Below, one piece after another: positions 45,064 to 55,280 of a DNA stretch of 64,000 bases. The notes beneath the pieces were generated by a model. It was given only the letters and a program-made list of their open reading frames with translations, was not told the DNA's origin and made no database searches. Position 1 is the first letter of the stretch. The number at the start of each line of letters is the position of its first letter. Both the position numbers and the translations under genes were made by a program. Origin of the DNA: an uncultured Aquimarina sp. (GTDB lineage Bacteria; Bacteroidota; Bacteroidia; Flavobacteriales; Flavobacteriaceae); the NCBI RefSeq assembly GCF_947500065.1, contig NZ_CANMQT010000001.1:992001-1056000 (forward strand), read 5' to 3'.

Positions 45064-45945
45064 ATGCTTACAATAAAAAATCTGAATAAAACCTATCCTA
45101 ACGGAACACAAGCCTTAAATGATGTAAATCTAACATTAGAAAAAGGAATGTTTGGTCTACTTGGTCCTAATGGCGCTGGAAAATCTACTTTAATGAGAAC
45201 CATCGCTACACTGCAGCTTGCAGATACAGGATCGATTGATTTTGATGGAATTGATGTTTTTAAACAACCTGAAGAACTCAGAAAAGTATTAGGGTATTTA
45301 CCACAAGATTTTGGAGTATACCCAAAAGTTTCTGCAGAGATGATGCTTAATCATATTGCCAAAGTAAAAGGCATTACTAATGCTGGTGAGCGCAAAGGAT
45401 ATGTGGCAGATTTATTAAACAAAGTAAACCTGTATAAATTTAGAAATCGTAACCTAGGAGATTTTTCTGGCGGGATGCGACAACGTTTCGGGATTGCTCA
45501 AGCTTTATTAGGGAATCCAAAACTAATTATTGTGGATGAACCAACAGCTGGTTTAGATCCATTAGAACGTAACCGTTTTCATAACCTATTAAGTGAATTA
45601 GGTGAAAATGCCGTGGTAATCTTATCCACTCATATCGTAGATGATGTAACAAACCTCTGTGAGCATATGGCCGTTTTTAATGAAGGTAGAATCCTTGCAC
45701 AAGGAAATCCACAAGAATTATCTACTACGCTTGATGGTAAAATATTCAAAAAACAGATAGAAAAAACAGAGTTAGAACGTTACGAGAGTGAATATACTGT
45801 GCTTTCTAATTATCTAAGAGGTGGTCAATTTTTTGTCAATATATATAGTGAAAGTACTCCAGAAAATGGTTTTGAGCACATGAGTAATGGTTTAGAAGAA
45901 TTCTATTTCTATAGTATTAACCAGAAGCAAGAACAGGAGGCATAA
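45064..45945 (+). CDS. ABC transporter ATP-binding protein
   Basis: A 293-residue ATPase with Walker A 'GPNGAGKST' (34-42), signature 'DFSGGMRQR' and Walker B 'LIIVDEPTAGLDP'. The C-terminal 70 residues are a family-specific extension. It pairs with the fused permease/M1 peptidase encoded 2 bp later. Confidence 0.92.
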   Translation: MLTIKNLNKTYPNGTQALNDVNLTLEKGMFGLLGPNGAGKSTLMRTIATLQLADTGSIDFDGIDVFKQPEELRKVLGYLPQDFGVYPKVSAEMMLNHIAKVKGITNAGERKGYVADLLNKVNLYKFRNRNLGDFSGGMRQRFGIAQALLGNPKLIIVDEPTAGLDPLERNRFHNLLSELGENAVVILSTHIVDDVTNLCEHMAVFNEGRILAQGNPQELSTTLDGKIFKKQIEKTELERYESEYTVLSNYLRGGQFFVNIYSESTPENGFEHMSNGLEEFYFYSINQKQEQEA

Positions 45946-45947
45946 TT

Positions 45948-48900
45948 ATGAAAGAAATATTCTTATTCGAATTACAATATCGTCTACGTAGACCTGCTAC
46001 CTGGATTTATGCAGGATTGGGACTCGCTATGGCTCTTTTGATTGCTGTTTTTCAGGAATCATCGACTGCTCAGTTTGTAAATAGTCCTAATAATATTGCG
46101 GGGATTATTGGTCCTATCTCCGTTATATCCATTTTCTTTTATGCAGCCATAATGGGAGTTCCGATCTTCAGAGATAAAGACCATAAGACTGCACAAACCT
46201 ATTTTACATTTCCGATTACGCAAAAATCATATGTGTTAGGAAGATTTTTTGGGAGTTTCACAATAGTTACCCTATTGAACATCTTTATTGTCCTAGGAGC
46301 CATTATAGGTTTTACTACAGGAATGTATCTGGATAGACCTGATTATGGAGATTATGATGCTTTTAATCTATCATCCTATCTATTGCCATTCATATTCACT
46401 TTACAAGTCAATGCATTTCTTATAGGGTCTCTCTTCTTTTGTTTGATGGCCTTTTTTAAGAAAATGCCTATTATATATCTTGGAGGAATGTTTTTATTTC
46501 TATTATACAGTATTTCAGGAAATTTACTTGCCAGCCTTGATAATCAGTGGCTAACAATATATCTGGATCCATTTGGTGGTAGAGCGTATAGTTTTATTAA
46601 GAAATATTGGTCGATAAACGAGCTAAACACAAATCAACTACCCATTTATGGTAAATTCTTATTAAATCGAATGCTTTGGTTAGGTGTAGGATTCATACTC
46701 TTCTTACTAACTTTATTTAAGTTTGATTATAAGAAATTCTTGACTTCTAGTAAAAAGGAGAAGAAGACTAAAGATGGTGGACTTGTACCTTCTTTTACAG
46801 GTGCTATATCGCAAATTTTTAATAAAAGAACAGACAGAAACAACTTACTTTCTTTAAGTAAAATTGAGTTTATTTCTATTATTAAAGACCCTGTTTTCAT
46901 CATCTTGATTATAATTGGAATCATTCTATCTTTAATTACCATTTTTAATGCTAATGAATTATATGGAACTCCTAATTTACCACTTACAAGACTTGTAACG
47001 ACCTATATTTCTGGTGGAATCTCTCTTTTATCCATTATTATTTTAATCATCTATTCTGGAGAAGCAGTTCATAGGACTCGTAAAAACAAGACTTTTGTGT
47101 TTTATGATGCCTTACCAATTAACAATACCAGTTTATACTTTTCAAAAGTTATTTCACTACTTGGTATTGCCATAGTATTAGCATTTGTAAATATTCTAGT
47201 TGGAACTTTATTTCAAACATTTAATGGCTATTTTGGGTATGAGCTAGGAATGTATGCTGTTTATAATTTCGCATTAATTCTTCCTAGTTTTATTGCTACC
47301 ATATTCTTGTGCTTCTTTATTCATGTGATGGTCAATAATAAATTCTTAGGTTATTTTATTATCATATTAATATACATTGGACTTCCACTATTGGTTGGAT
47401 TGGCTTTTAAGAGTAGTAATCCACTTCTTGTTTTCAATGGTTCAACTCCATTTTTCTTGAGTGATTTGAATGGTTTTGGTCATTATATGCATGGTACTTT
47501 TGCTTTAAGTCTCTATTGGGCCTTAATGATGGCAATATTATTAGTAGTTGGAACGCTATTCTGGAATCGCGGATTCTTTTCTAGTGCCAAAGAGCGATTA
47601 ACTCTAGCCAAAAGAAGATTAAATTTTAAAATGATCGGAGCATTAACCATGGTGATCATTGCTTTTGTATCCGTAGCAGGCTATAGCTATTATAACTTAA
47701 AAGTATTGAATAGTATTGAAGATGGAGATTACTTTAATGAAATAGCGGCAGATGCAGAAAAAAAATATTCAAGATTAATTAATCAGGCACATCCGCAGGT
47801 TACCGATTTAAAAGCCTATATCGATGTGTTTCCCGACAAAAGAGCCCTAAAAGCTACTGGAGAGTTTAAGTTGATTAATAATTACGACACTCCTATTGAT
47901 ACACTATTATTAAATGTTCAATATCCTGCAGAACATACGCAATTAGGAGAAATCATCTATAATGGTGCGCCCATAAAAGCGGTAGTTTCTGATACAGTTA
48001 ATAGAATGTATTTCTATAAATTACCTACTACATTACAACCAGATGATACAGCAGAATTATCAATTTCTATGTCTGCTGAAACCAAAGGCTTTGCTAATGG
48101 TATAGAAACACAGGTATTAAATAATGGTACATTTCTAAATAATTCTATATTTCCTAGTTTTCACTATGATAGAAGTCTTAGTGACAATGGTACCAGAAAA
48201 AAATATGACTTAGAAAAATTAGATTATCTATTCCCACCAAGAACAGATTCTATTGCTTTAAAGAAGAATCTATTTAATGAGGATGCTAATTATATCAATT
48301 TTGAGGCTGTAGTAAGCACCTCATCCGATCAAATTGCGATCGCACCCGGTAAATTAGTCAAAGAATGGAAAGAAGATGACAGAGCTTATTATCATTATAA
48401 GTTAGAATCCCAGACTGATTTATTCTTTAATGTAGTTTCCGCTAGATATGATGTAGAAAGATCCAGTTGGACTGCACCTAGTGGTAAAAAAGTAGACATA
48501 GAGATCTATCATTCTCCTAAGCATAAAAGAAACCTGCAACACTTTATAGACGGTACTATCGTAGCATTAGACTATTGTTCTAAGAATTTCTATGAGTATC
48601 CTAATTCTGTAATCAGAATTGTAGAATTCCCTGCGCATTCTACCTTTGCACAATCTTTTGTAACCACAATTCCATATTCAGAGAATTTTGGGTTTGCTGC
48701 AGATTTTGATAAGGCAGAAGATTTTAATTATGCTTTTAGAGTAACCGCTCATGAAGTTGCACACCAATGGTGGGGACATATTGTGACGCCTAGTAAAACA
48801 TCAGGAGCCAATATTATTTCTGAAACCTTAGCTGAGTATTCTTCATTGATGACTATGAAACATGAATATGGGGAGAATGGAATCAAAAACTTTCTGAAGT

Positions 48901-49547
48901 ATTCTCTGGATGAATACCTCCGTAGTCGTGCCTTTAGTTTTAAACCAGAACGCTCTTTAATGAATGTTGAGACTGGTGGATATATTTGGTATAGAAAAGG
49001 ATCCATGGTCATGTATGAATTACAAGACATCATCGGTGAAGAAAAAATCAATACAGCTTTAAAAAGCTTTCTAAACGAATATAAACATTTTGAAAAAGGT
49101 GTATATCCTACTTCAGAAAATCTATATGAAGCCTTGTATAAGGTAGCACCGGATTCTCTTAAATATTCTGTGGATGATGGCTTTAAAGAAATTGTGTTAT
49201 ATGAAAACATAACTAAAAAAGCTAAAACCAAAAAACTGGATAACGGCAAGTATGAAACTACTTTTACTGTAGATTCTAAAAAGATTTACTATGATGATAA
49301 AGGAAAAGAAGAACGTACTGATGATAAAACAAACTATATAGAAATCGGTTTGTTTGGAGAAGATATTGTAGACGAGAAAGAAGTACCTCTTAAGAACCCA
49401 TATTATCTGGAAAGAAAATGGTTACAACCTGGCGAAAATACGTTTACCATCATCACTGATGAGAAACCAGAAAAAGCCGGTATCGATCCTTATAATAAAT
49501 TAATAGACAGAAACTCTAATGATAATCTACGCAGCGTAGACGAATAA
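45948..49547 (+). CDS. ABC-2 permease fused to an M1-type metallopeptidase
   Basis: A 1199-residue protein. Residues about 1-550 form two ABC-2-type membrane domains with many helices; residues about 600-1180 resemble an M1 aminopeptidase. The zinc site is HEVAH (His935, Glu936, His939) with Glu959 in 'ISETLAEY'; the spacing between the last His and this Glu is 19 residues, one more than the classical M1 enzymes. The fusion is known in Bacteroidota and probably couples export of a substrate to its trimming. The ATPase gene lies 2 bp upstream. A hairpin terminator follows at 49677. Confidence 0.85.
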   Translation: MKEIFLFELQYRLRRPATWIYAGLGLAMALLIAVFQESSTAQFVNSPNNIAGIIGPISVISIFFYAAIMGVPIFRDKDHKTAQTYFTFPITQKSYVLGRFFGSFTIVTLLNIFIVLGAIIGFTTGMYLDRPDYGDYDAFNLSSYLLPFIFTLQVNAFLIGSLFFCLMAFFKKMPIIYLGGMFLFLLYSISGNLLASLDNQWLTIYLDPFGGRAYSFIKKYWSINELNTNQLPIYGKFLLNRMLWLGVGFILFLLTLFKFDYKKFLTSSKKEKKTKDGGLVPSFTGAISQIFNKRTDRNNLLSLSKIEFISIIKDPVFIILIIIGIILSLITIFNANELYGTPNLPLTRLVTTYISGGISLLSIIILIIYSGEAVHRTRKNKTFVFYDALPINNTSLYFSKVISLLGIAIVLAFVNILVGTLFQTFNGYFGYELGMYAVYNFALILPSFIATIFLCFFIHVMVNNKFLGYFIIILIYIGLPLLVGLAFKSSNPLLVFNGSTPFFLSDLNGFGHYMHGTFALSLYWALMMAILLVVGTLFWNRGFFSSAKERLTLAKRRLNFKMIGALTMVIIAFVSVAGYSYYNLKVLNSIEDGDYFNEIAADAEKKYSRLINQAHPQVTDLKAYIDVFPDKRALKATGEFKLINNYDTPIDTLLLNVQYPAEHTQLGEIIYNGAPIKAVVSDTVNRMYFYKLPTTLQPDDTAELSISMSAETKGFANGIETQVLNNGTFLNNSIFPSFHYDRSLSDNGTRKKYDLEKLDYLFPPRTDSIALKKNLFNEDANYINFEAVVSTSSDQIAIAPGKLVKEWKEDDRAYYHYKLESQTDLFFNVVSARYDVERSSWTAPSGKKVDIEIYHSPKHKRNLQHFIDGTIVALDYCSKNFYEYPNSVIRIVEFPAHSTFAQSFVTTIPYSENFGFAADFDKAEDFNYAFRVTAHEVAHQWWGHIVTPSKTSGANIISETLAEYSSLMTMKHEYGENGIKNFLKYSLDEYLRSRAFSFKPERSLMNVETGGYIWYRKGSMVMYELQDIIGEEKINTALKSFLNEYKHFEKGVYPTSENLYEALYKVAPDSLKYSVDDGFKEIVLYENITKKAKTKKLDNGKYETTFTVDSKKIYYDDKGKEERTDDKTNYIEIGLFGEDIVDEKEVPLKNPYYLERKWLQPGENTFTIITDEKPEKAGIDPYNKLIDRNSNDNLRSVDE

Positions 49548-49566
49548 AGGTTTACTATTTCAAACC

Positions 49567-49650
49567 GTCAATTCGAGTGTTTTTCTGTAATAAAATGAAG
49601 GAAAAATGTACTTCGACTGGCTCAGTAGAGCTATCGAGAATAGGTTTTTG
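49567..49650. repeat. Flavobacterial dispersed repeat element
   Basis: The stretch contains GTCAATTCGAGTGTTTTTCT, CTTCGACTGGCTCAGTAGAG and CTATCGAGAATAGG in order. These words recur as short interspersed elements in genomes of this family, and CTTCGAC-CTCAGT also occurs at 22352. It lies in the spacer between two convergent genes. Confidence 0.55.
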
Positions 49651-49676
49651 ATAAAGATTTAGTTAGTTGAATGTTG

Positions 49677-49714
49677 AAAATCACGATAAAAAATAGCTGT
49701 TTTATCGTGATTTT
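49677..49714. terminator. Bidirectional terminator between the permease/peptidase and T9SS protein genes
   Basis: AAAATCACGATAAAA (49677-49691) and TTTTATCGTGATTTT (49700-49714) form a perfect 15-bp stem with an 8-base loop. The flanking A-run and T-run suit termination from both sides between convergent genes. Confidence 0.9.
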
Positions 49715-49765
49715 CTTTTGGATTTATTTTAGTAATGTCAATTTTTCTATTGACGTACAATATTA

Positions 49766-51061
49766 TTACTTATTGACCTGCACTTTTTTCACAATAGAAG
49801 ATCCATCTTTTAGTACTATTCGCGCCATATAAAGACCTATATTTAAACGCTTTACATCCATAGCGCTCCCATCCAAATCAATGACCTGTGAGGCTACTTT
49901 TTTTCCTTGTAAATCAAATAATTCTACACTACTAATTTCCTGATTTTTAGAGCTTCTGAAATGTAACACATCCTTTACCGGATTTGGATACATACTAATA
50001 TTATCAGTATTAAATCCCGATAACTCAACACTATTTTCTTCAGCATTGGTATCTTCAATATCACTTTCTTCTTCCGCCATTCCCAACATACCTCCGCCTC
50101 CAATAGGAATAGGACCACCACCTGATCCTCCTGTGGCAACAGTAACATTAATACTTCTACTAACAGTGACACCGCAGCTAGTTCCGGTTACTCTAATAGT
50201 ATAGGTGCCACTAGAACTTGGTGATTCTACAACAATTCCGGCCTGATTTGTACCACTATGGAGATTCCAGGAACTAGGCACTGTCCAATTAAAGTTAGAA
50301 ATTCCCAAAGTACTGCAATTATAGACAATCAAGTTATTGGGAGCTGTGCTGGTAGGCCCAAAAATTTCAATATTTCTTCTACCAAAAGAAATAGTTTTAG
50401 TTGAAAAATTACTGTTTATATCGCAAGTAGAATTAGCATTAGCTCTAACACGTATTTGTCCAGCACCAGCTCCTGTAGAAGGTGCTCGTAGTGTTATCGT
50501 TCTTGATGTGGTTGTTATTGCATTAGTTGTATTATTGACTCTCCATCCAGTAGGCACTTCTACCCTATAAGATGAGGCACCCGATACGGCAGAGATTGTA
50601 TATGTACCACTACTATTACTACATAAAAAAGAGACACCTGCTAATGATGGAGTTGGTAAACGGACTCCTCCAACTACCACAGAACGAGAAGTAGAAGATG
50701 ATTGTCCCATGTTTCCACATACAGTAGTAGCAGAAATATTAGCAATACCTGGTGTAGATCCTAAATTAACTAAAATAGAGGTTCCTGAAAAACTTCTTAT
50801 TATTCCATTAGGAAGTCTTACCGTCCAATTAGCAATAGGTTCGCAAGGAATTGTATCTATTGGACCTGGATTAGGATCCCCTGGACCCGTAGGAGTAATT
50901 TCTCTAATTGTACCTGGATTAAAGAAAAAGGCAGCATTAGCATTACAAGCCACATTGGTAGGGCCCGAAATTGAACTAGGAGTTTGTGCTGTAATATTGC
51001 CAAACGACAATAGAAACACAGACACTAGTAACGTTAAAAAATTTATGGATATTTTTTTCAT
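49766..51061 (-). CDS. Secreted protein with type IX sorting domain
   Basis: A 431-residue exported protein, a likely surface or extracellular protein. After a signal peptide ('FLLSFGNITAQ') come Ser/Thr/Asn-rich beta domains with repeated 'G.YTI..SG' units (about 80-320). A Gly-rich linker and a T9SS type A sorting domain ('NISMYPNPVKDVLHF' ... 'VKKVQVNK') end the protein. I chose the ATG at 51061; the longer frame to 51142 adds 27 residues before the signal. The repeat domains resemble PKD/immunoglobulin-like folds. It is cargo of the gliding/secretion system; the T9SS core genes are not here. Confidence 0.85.
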   Translation of the reverse strand: MKKISINFLTLLVSVFLLSFGNITAQTPSSISGPTNVACNANAAFFFNPGTIREITPTGPGDPNPGPIDTIPCEPIANWTVRLPNGIIRSFSGTSILVNLGSTPGIANISATTVCGNMGQSSSTSRSVVVGGVRLPTPSLAGVSFLCSNSSGTYTISAVSGASSYRVEVPTGWRVNNTTNAITTTSRTITLRAPSTGAGAGQIRVRANANSTCDINSNFSTKTISFGRRNIEIFGPTSTAPNNLIVYNCSTLGISNFNWTVPSSWNLHSGTNQAGIVVESPSSSGTYTIRVTGTSCGVTVSRSINVTVATGGSGGGPIPIGGGGMLGMAEEESDIEDTNAEENSVELSGFNTDNISMYPNPVKDVLHFRSSKNQEISSVELFDLQGKKVASQVIDLDGSAMDVKRLNIGLYMARIVLKDGSSIVKKVQVNK

Positions 51062-51540
51062 GTGATTACGAATTAATAATGATTTAATGAATAGTTTACT
51101 TCCATCTATTTTGAATAAACCAATCGTACTAGGGTGCACCAAATGGAGAGGTCTACATTCAAAATAAAGGATAAGGGGATCTTTATGAATATATTTTCAA
51201 TTCATTATTTAGTGTTCAAATCTTATGGATCCATTTACCTAATTAATAAATAGAGATGTACACTAATTAGACCTTTTTTCTAGAAGTAAAACTATGCAAA
51301 GTACTGCATTATCTCCCCACCCTATTTGGGTGGTTTTTGTAAGCCATTATTTTATAAGTCACGTTCGATATAAGGAATTGATTAAAAAAAGTCGGCAAAA
51401 TGAGTGATTTTTCGTAGCAATCTATCGATGAAGCCTGTATTAAGCTAAATCGAAATGTTCGAGGTGACAGGAGCAAATTAGCCTACCCACCTAAGCGAAT
51501 CACTCTAACCAGCATAAATTTTCTTAGGTCAAACTCTGGT
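51062..51540. other. 480-bp spacer with a plus-strand terminator and no gene
   Basis: No coding frame is convincing. The right half (51340-51540) has ordinary base composition without recognised motifs. A GC-rich hairpin with a T-run at 51317-51338 faces right although no rightward gene precedes it. The T9SS gene promoter must lie in the left half. Confidence 0.5.
51317..51338 (+). terminator. Orphan plus-strand terminator-like hairpin
   Basis: CCACCC (51317-51322) and GGGTGG (51328-51333) form a 6-bp GC stem with a TATTT loop, followed by T5. It points right, against both neighbouring genes. Confidence 0.6.
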
Positions 51541-54531
51541 TTATAGGATTATTTTATCCAGCGTTACTTTTTCTTTTTGGTTATAAAGGTTGATACATTG
51601 TACTTTTTTGGTTTCATTTTCCAACCCATAGTTTGTGTAGATGGTATATTTCATGAATTCAGGATTAAGAGCAGAAACATTATCTCCAAAGGATTGTACA
51701 TTTATAATCCATTGTCCAGGCATCGCCCTATCGATTATGAATTCTTTAGACATTACTCCAGATTCTACCTGAGACAACATTTCTTCTTTATTTACCTGAA
51801 ATACGTGCTGCCAGACATAAAATTTATTCTTTGGATTCACAAATTGTAACTCAAATTCTGATTGGGGATCACTCCATTCAAAAACAATACGAACCGGTAT
51901 TCCTTTCACCTCCAGAAATTTTTCGGGAACATCCTCATAAGATATTTCGGATCTATGTAAGTTTAATAATCGTTGAATTTCCGACTCTGCCTGTTCTGCT
52001 ATTTCTTTAAAATCGGTGGTAGTTTGTTCATTTTGCAATATTTTCTTGTAGAGTTCGAATGCCGGTTGATATTTTTTAATTTCCACATATATACGTGCCA
52101 GATCCAAATAGGATTGTGCAGCATTCGGAGCCAAATCAAAAATACGTTCATAGAGCAATGTAGCTGTATCGTTTCTTCCTAAAGCTTCAAGCTTAAATGC
52201 CAGTACTCGTAGTGCTTGCGGATTATCAAATCCGATTTCTGCAATATTAGACAAGATTTGATTCGCAAAAACAGTATCCCACCTCGTAAAATAAGAAGCG
52301 CTATAACTATAAAAAGGAATGCTTAGCGGGTACTCTTTTCTTAGGCGATCATACACTTCTTTCGCTCCTGCATACGTAGTACTATTCCATAAAGGCTCTA
52401 AATATTCTGGTCTGTTATCATTAACATCCATCAGGAAACTAGATTTTGTATAATCATTTCCTTTTACCAATAAATCATTGATTGGTTTCCCGTCTTTATC
52501 ATAACCTCTTTCACTGGATTTAGTAGTGATCACAAAAATCCCACCTCTTCCTGCTTCTCCATACCGAACAGCGCCTGTTACGCTGCTAATCACAGATATT
52601 CTTTTAATCTGAGAGGGTTGCAGAAATATTGGTGTTGTCTGATACTGCGCCCCATCAACAACAAACAGCGGTTGCCTGTCATTATTAAAAGAACTATTAC
52701 CACGTATTCGATAGGTAGCATTATCGCCAAAGCCAGACACCTGTACTCCTGGAAATCTGGATCTGATCAAATCAGCAAGGTATATAGCAGACTTAGGAAA
52801 ATCTTCTTCCTCTAAGGTATAGGTGGCATACCCTACAGCGTTTTTATTTACTTTCCTTCCGCCTATATCCACTTTTTCTTCCGGAGCTTTATTCTCTTTA
52901 GCATCCAGCAATACTTCTTCTAAAACAGTATACTTAGAAACCAAATCTATGGTAAGGTTTTTAATCGCATCCAAAGTTACTTCCTGGGTGATCATCCCAA
53001 AAAACTCAAATTTCAATACATCTTCATTTCCGGCATTAATAGTAAAGCTCCCTTCAGGACTTGTAACTGTTTCAATAAGACTTCCTTTTACAGAAACTTT
53101 ACACCCTTGTATGGGTTCTCCATTAGAATATACAGTTCCACTTACTAACTCGCGTGTTTTATCAGTCTGATACACATTATTATCCTCTACCTCATTCAGA
53201 ATCTTAGGAATCGCTTCTTCTACGGGTATTTTTGCCAGATTAAGATAGTATCCCTCACTATCCACAGCTAATTTTTGTAACAACCGGTCATTAGCATTAG
53301 ATGTGTGATTTATATAAAAAACAGGAATATCATAGACAGGAGTCGGTATCCCGTAAGTAACATAACCATCACTGACTACGATATATTGATCAGGTGCGTC
53401 CTTCTGTTTAAAAAGTGGGGCAAAATTAGTCGCTCCATTATATGATAGGTTAGACAGAGATTGCATAAGTTGATCACTCTTGCCTTTTTCTATGGTAAAC
53501 TTTTGTGGTTCATGAATGATATCAGAAAAGGTAACGAGCGTTACCGTTGTCTTTCTGATTTTCTTCAGGTATCGTTTTAAAAATTCCAAAGTAGTCGTTG
53601 GATCGTTTTTTCCTGCAGACAGCGAAGTATCCCAATACAATAGGATATTAGCAGGTTTTTCTCTCTTCTTTACTTCTGTTTTTCCTGCCGGATATGAGAT
53701 ATCCAGACTAAATGCCATACCTACATCATTAAATCCTTTCCATTGATCCTGACTGATATATCGCAGATAAGATCTACCTTCTTTTGAAGCACTAATAGAA
53801 AATTCTACCTGTTCTCCATATACCTTTATCAACTCTAAACTAACGATGATATCATCGCTTACCACAATGTTATATCCCGAAAGATCTATGATCTCTTCTC
53901 CTTTTTTTCTGGTAATCGTATGATAGACATTACTAGTAAGCAGGTTTCTACCTGGTTTTTTCTTATTAGATTCATAAACATTGACCCGTACCAGCAGACT
54001 ATCAGTATTATTCTCGTGGATATTAAATTTTAGCTGTAGTAATTTAGAATTCTTATTTCTGATCTTAATTCTGGTGGCAATTTCTCCTCCTAGCGCCTGT
54101 TTATCCTTCCAGTAGCCAATTATTCCAGTATATTTATAAGAGTTCCCAACGGTTTTTTCCTTTCTTTTGGCTGCTACTATCGTAGCGGCTTCTAATTCAT
54201 AGATTGTGGATTCCATAAAAATTGTATTGCTCTTTGTTAAGAGCTCGAACAACTGATCCACGGATAACTGTATTGTCTCATATCCCAGACTAGACAGCTG
54301 TACTATGTCATTCTTTCCTATTGCTTCCTCGTCATATTGTAAAAAGACATGTCCATCCTGATCACTTACTGTACCAATACCTTTATCCAGAAAACCAATA
54401 TTAACAAAAGGAATTGGTTGTTGCGTGGCACGATCCTTCACATACGCATCTATAGTAATCTCATATTGAGCAGTTACCAGTGTACTCATAGATAGTGTAC
54501 ATATTAGTAACAGTATACTTTTTAGTTTCAT
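51541..54531 (-). CDS. VWA domain / TonB plug / TPR fusion protein without a barrel
   Basis: A 996-residue exported protein with a signal peptide ending near 'TLVTAQ'. In order: a carboxypeptidase-like regulatory domain (about 22-110), an unassigned domain (about 125-280), a VWA domain (about 290-440; metal-ion site Asp301, Ser303, Ser305 in 'DTSLS'), a second regulatory domain (about 465-540), a TonB plug (about 575-680, 'YRIRGNSSFNNDRQPLFVVDG') and TPRs (about 765-870). No outer-membrane barrel follows the plug. I know no published family with this order. It is the last gene of a four-gene unit with a tandem ExbD-like protein, suggesting a TonB-linked complex at the envelope. Confidence 0.7.
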   Translation of the reverse strand: MKLKSILLLICTLSMSTLVTAQYEITIDAYVKDRATQQPIPFVNIGFLDKGIGTVSDQDGHVFLQYDEEAIGKNDIVQLSSLGYETIQLSVDQLFELLTKSNTIFMESTIYELEAATIVAAKRKEKTVGNSYKYTGIIGYWKDKQALGGEIATRIKIRNKNSKLLQLKFNIHENNTDSLLVRVNVYESNKKKPGRNLLTSNVYHTITRKKGEEIIDLSGYNIVVSDDIIVSLELIKVYGEQVEFSISASKEGRSYLRYISQDQWKGFNDVGMAFSLDISYPAGKTEVKKREKPANILLYWDTSLSAGKNDPTTTLEFLKRYLKKIRKTTVTLVTFSDIIHEPQKFTIEKGKSDQLMQSLSNLSYNGATNFAPLFKQKDAPDQYIVVSDGYVTYGIPTPVYDIPVFYINHTSNANDRLLQKLAVDSEGYYLNLAKIPVEEAIPKILNEVEDNNVYQTDKTRELVSGTVYSNGEPIQGCKVSVKGSLIETVTSPEGSFTINAGNEDVLKFEFFGMITQEVTLDAIKNLTIDLVSKYTVLEEVLLDAKENKAPEEKVDIGGRKVNKNAVGYATYTLEEEDFPKSAIYLADLIRSRFPGVQVSGFGDNATYRIRGNSSFNNDRQPLFVVDGAQYQTTPIFLQPSQIKRISVISSVTGAVRYGEAGRGGIFVITTKSSERGYDKDGKPINDLLVKGNDYTKSSFLMDVNDNRPEYLEPLWNSTTYAGAKEVYDRLRKEYPLSIPFYSYSASYFTRWDTVFANQILSNIAEIGFDNPQALRVLAFKLEALGRNDTATLLYERIFDLAPNAAQSYLDLARIYVEIKKYQPAFELYKKILQNEQTTTDFKEIAEQAESEIQRLLNLHRSEISYEDVPEKFLEVKGIPVRIVFEWSDPQSEFELQFVNPKNKFYVWQHVFQVNKEEMLSQVESGVMSKEFIIDRAMPGQWIINVQSFGDNVSALNPEFMKYTIYTNYGLENETKKVQCINLYNQKEKVTLDKIIL

Positions 54532-54544
54532 GGGTATTGTCTAT

Positions 54545-55252
54545 TTATACTTTTTGTAGTGTTATTGTTTTTGCTTTATCTGATGTAGGCACGTAGACTA
54601 CTATTTTATCTTTATGAATTTCTTTGATCACTAAGGCTTCTTCTCTTTTGGATCGATTATAAAATAACACCAAAAAATAGGTGTCGTCAATCTTTTCTAT
54701 TTTAGTAAAATTACATGCTAAGTTATTAGGGTCCGTTCGTGTTTCGCAAGAGCTTTTTTTAAGATCTATAATGGTTTTTTCTGTTGCATCATTTTTGATC
54801 AGAAATGAATGCCCTTCTACCTCTGATAAATCAGCATGCATCTGCGTTGGAACTAGTTTCATTAATTGTAGTATAGGATGATTCTCAAAAACGTAATCAT
54901 TAACAGATTCTTCTGTAAAAAATAGTACATCTCCATTAATCTTGAACTTAATAACCAGATCTTCAATACGACCCGCATGCTCCATATCGCGAGTGAAAGC
55001 ACCTTTTCGATAGTTTATTTTAGTTTTGGTAGTAGTATAAAACTGATCAAAATTATAAATGTTTAGTTTTCGTTTTTCGAATTCGTAGACATGGCAGGTA
55101 CTATATACCTCTGCCCCATTATACACAATCCACTTACCAGTTAATTTCTGTGCTGTAGCACTTAGCGAAAAGCATAATATCATTAATACTATGATCCTAT
55201 TCTTTATGAAATATAGTGTATCCTCATTTTTGTGATCCATGGTTCTTTTCAT
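54545..55252 (-). CDS. Small secreted hypothetical protein
   Basis: A 235-residue protein whose N-terminus has a signal peptide after a short polar stretch ('IVLMILCFSLSATAQ'). The mature part begins 'KLTGKWIVYNGAEVYSTCH', a lipocalin-like opening, and looks beta-rich; I cannot assign a family. The true start may be a few residues inside. It lies 13 bp before the VWA/plug protein and 28 bp after the ExbD-like gene, so it is part of that unit. Confidence 0.65.
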   Translation of the reverse strand: MKRTMDHKNEDTLYFIKNRIIVLMILCFSLSATAQKLTGKWIVYNGAEVYSTCHVYEFEKRKLNIYNFDQFYTTTKTKINYRKGAFTRDMEHAGRIEDLVIKFKINGDVLFFTEESVNDYVFENHPILQLMKLVPTQMHADLSEVEGHSFLIKNDATEKTIIDLKKSSCETRTDPNNLACNFTKIEKIDDTYFLVLFYNRSKREEALVIKEIHKDKIVVYVPTSDKAKTITLQKV

Positions 55253-55280
55253 TCTTTCTTTACGCTAATCTCTTAAAACT

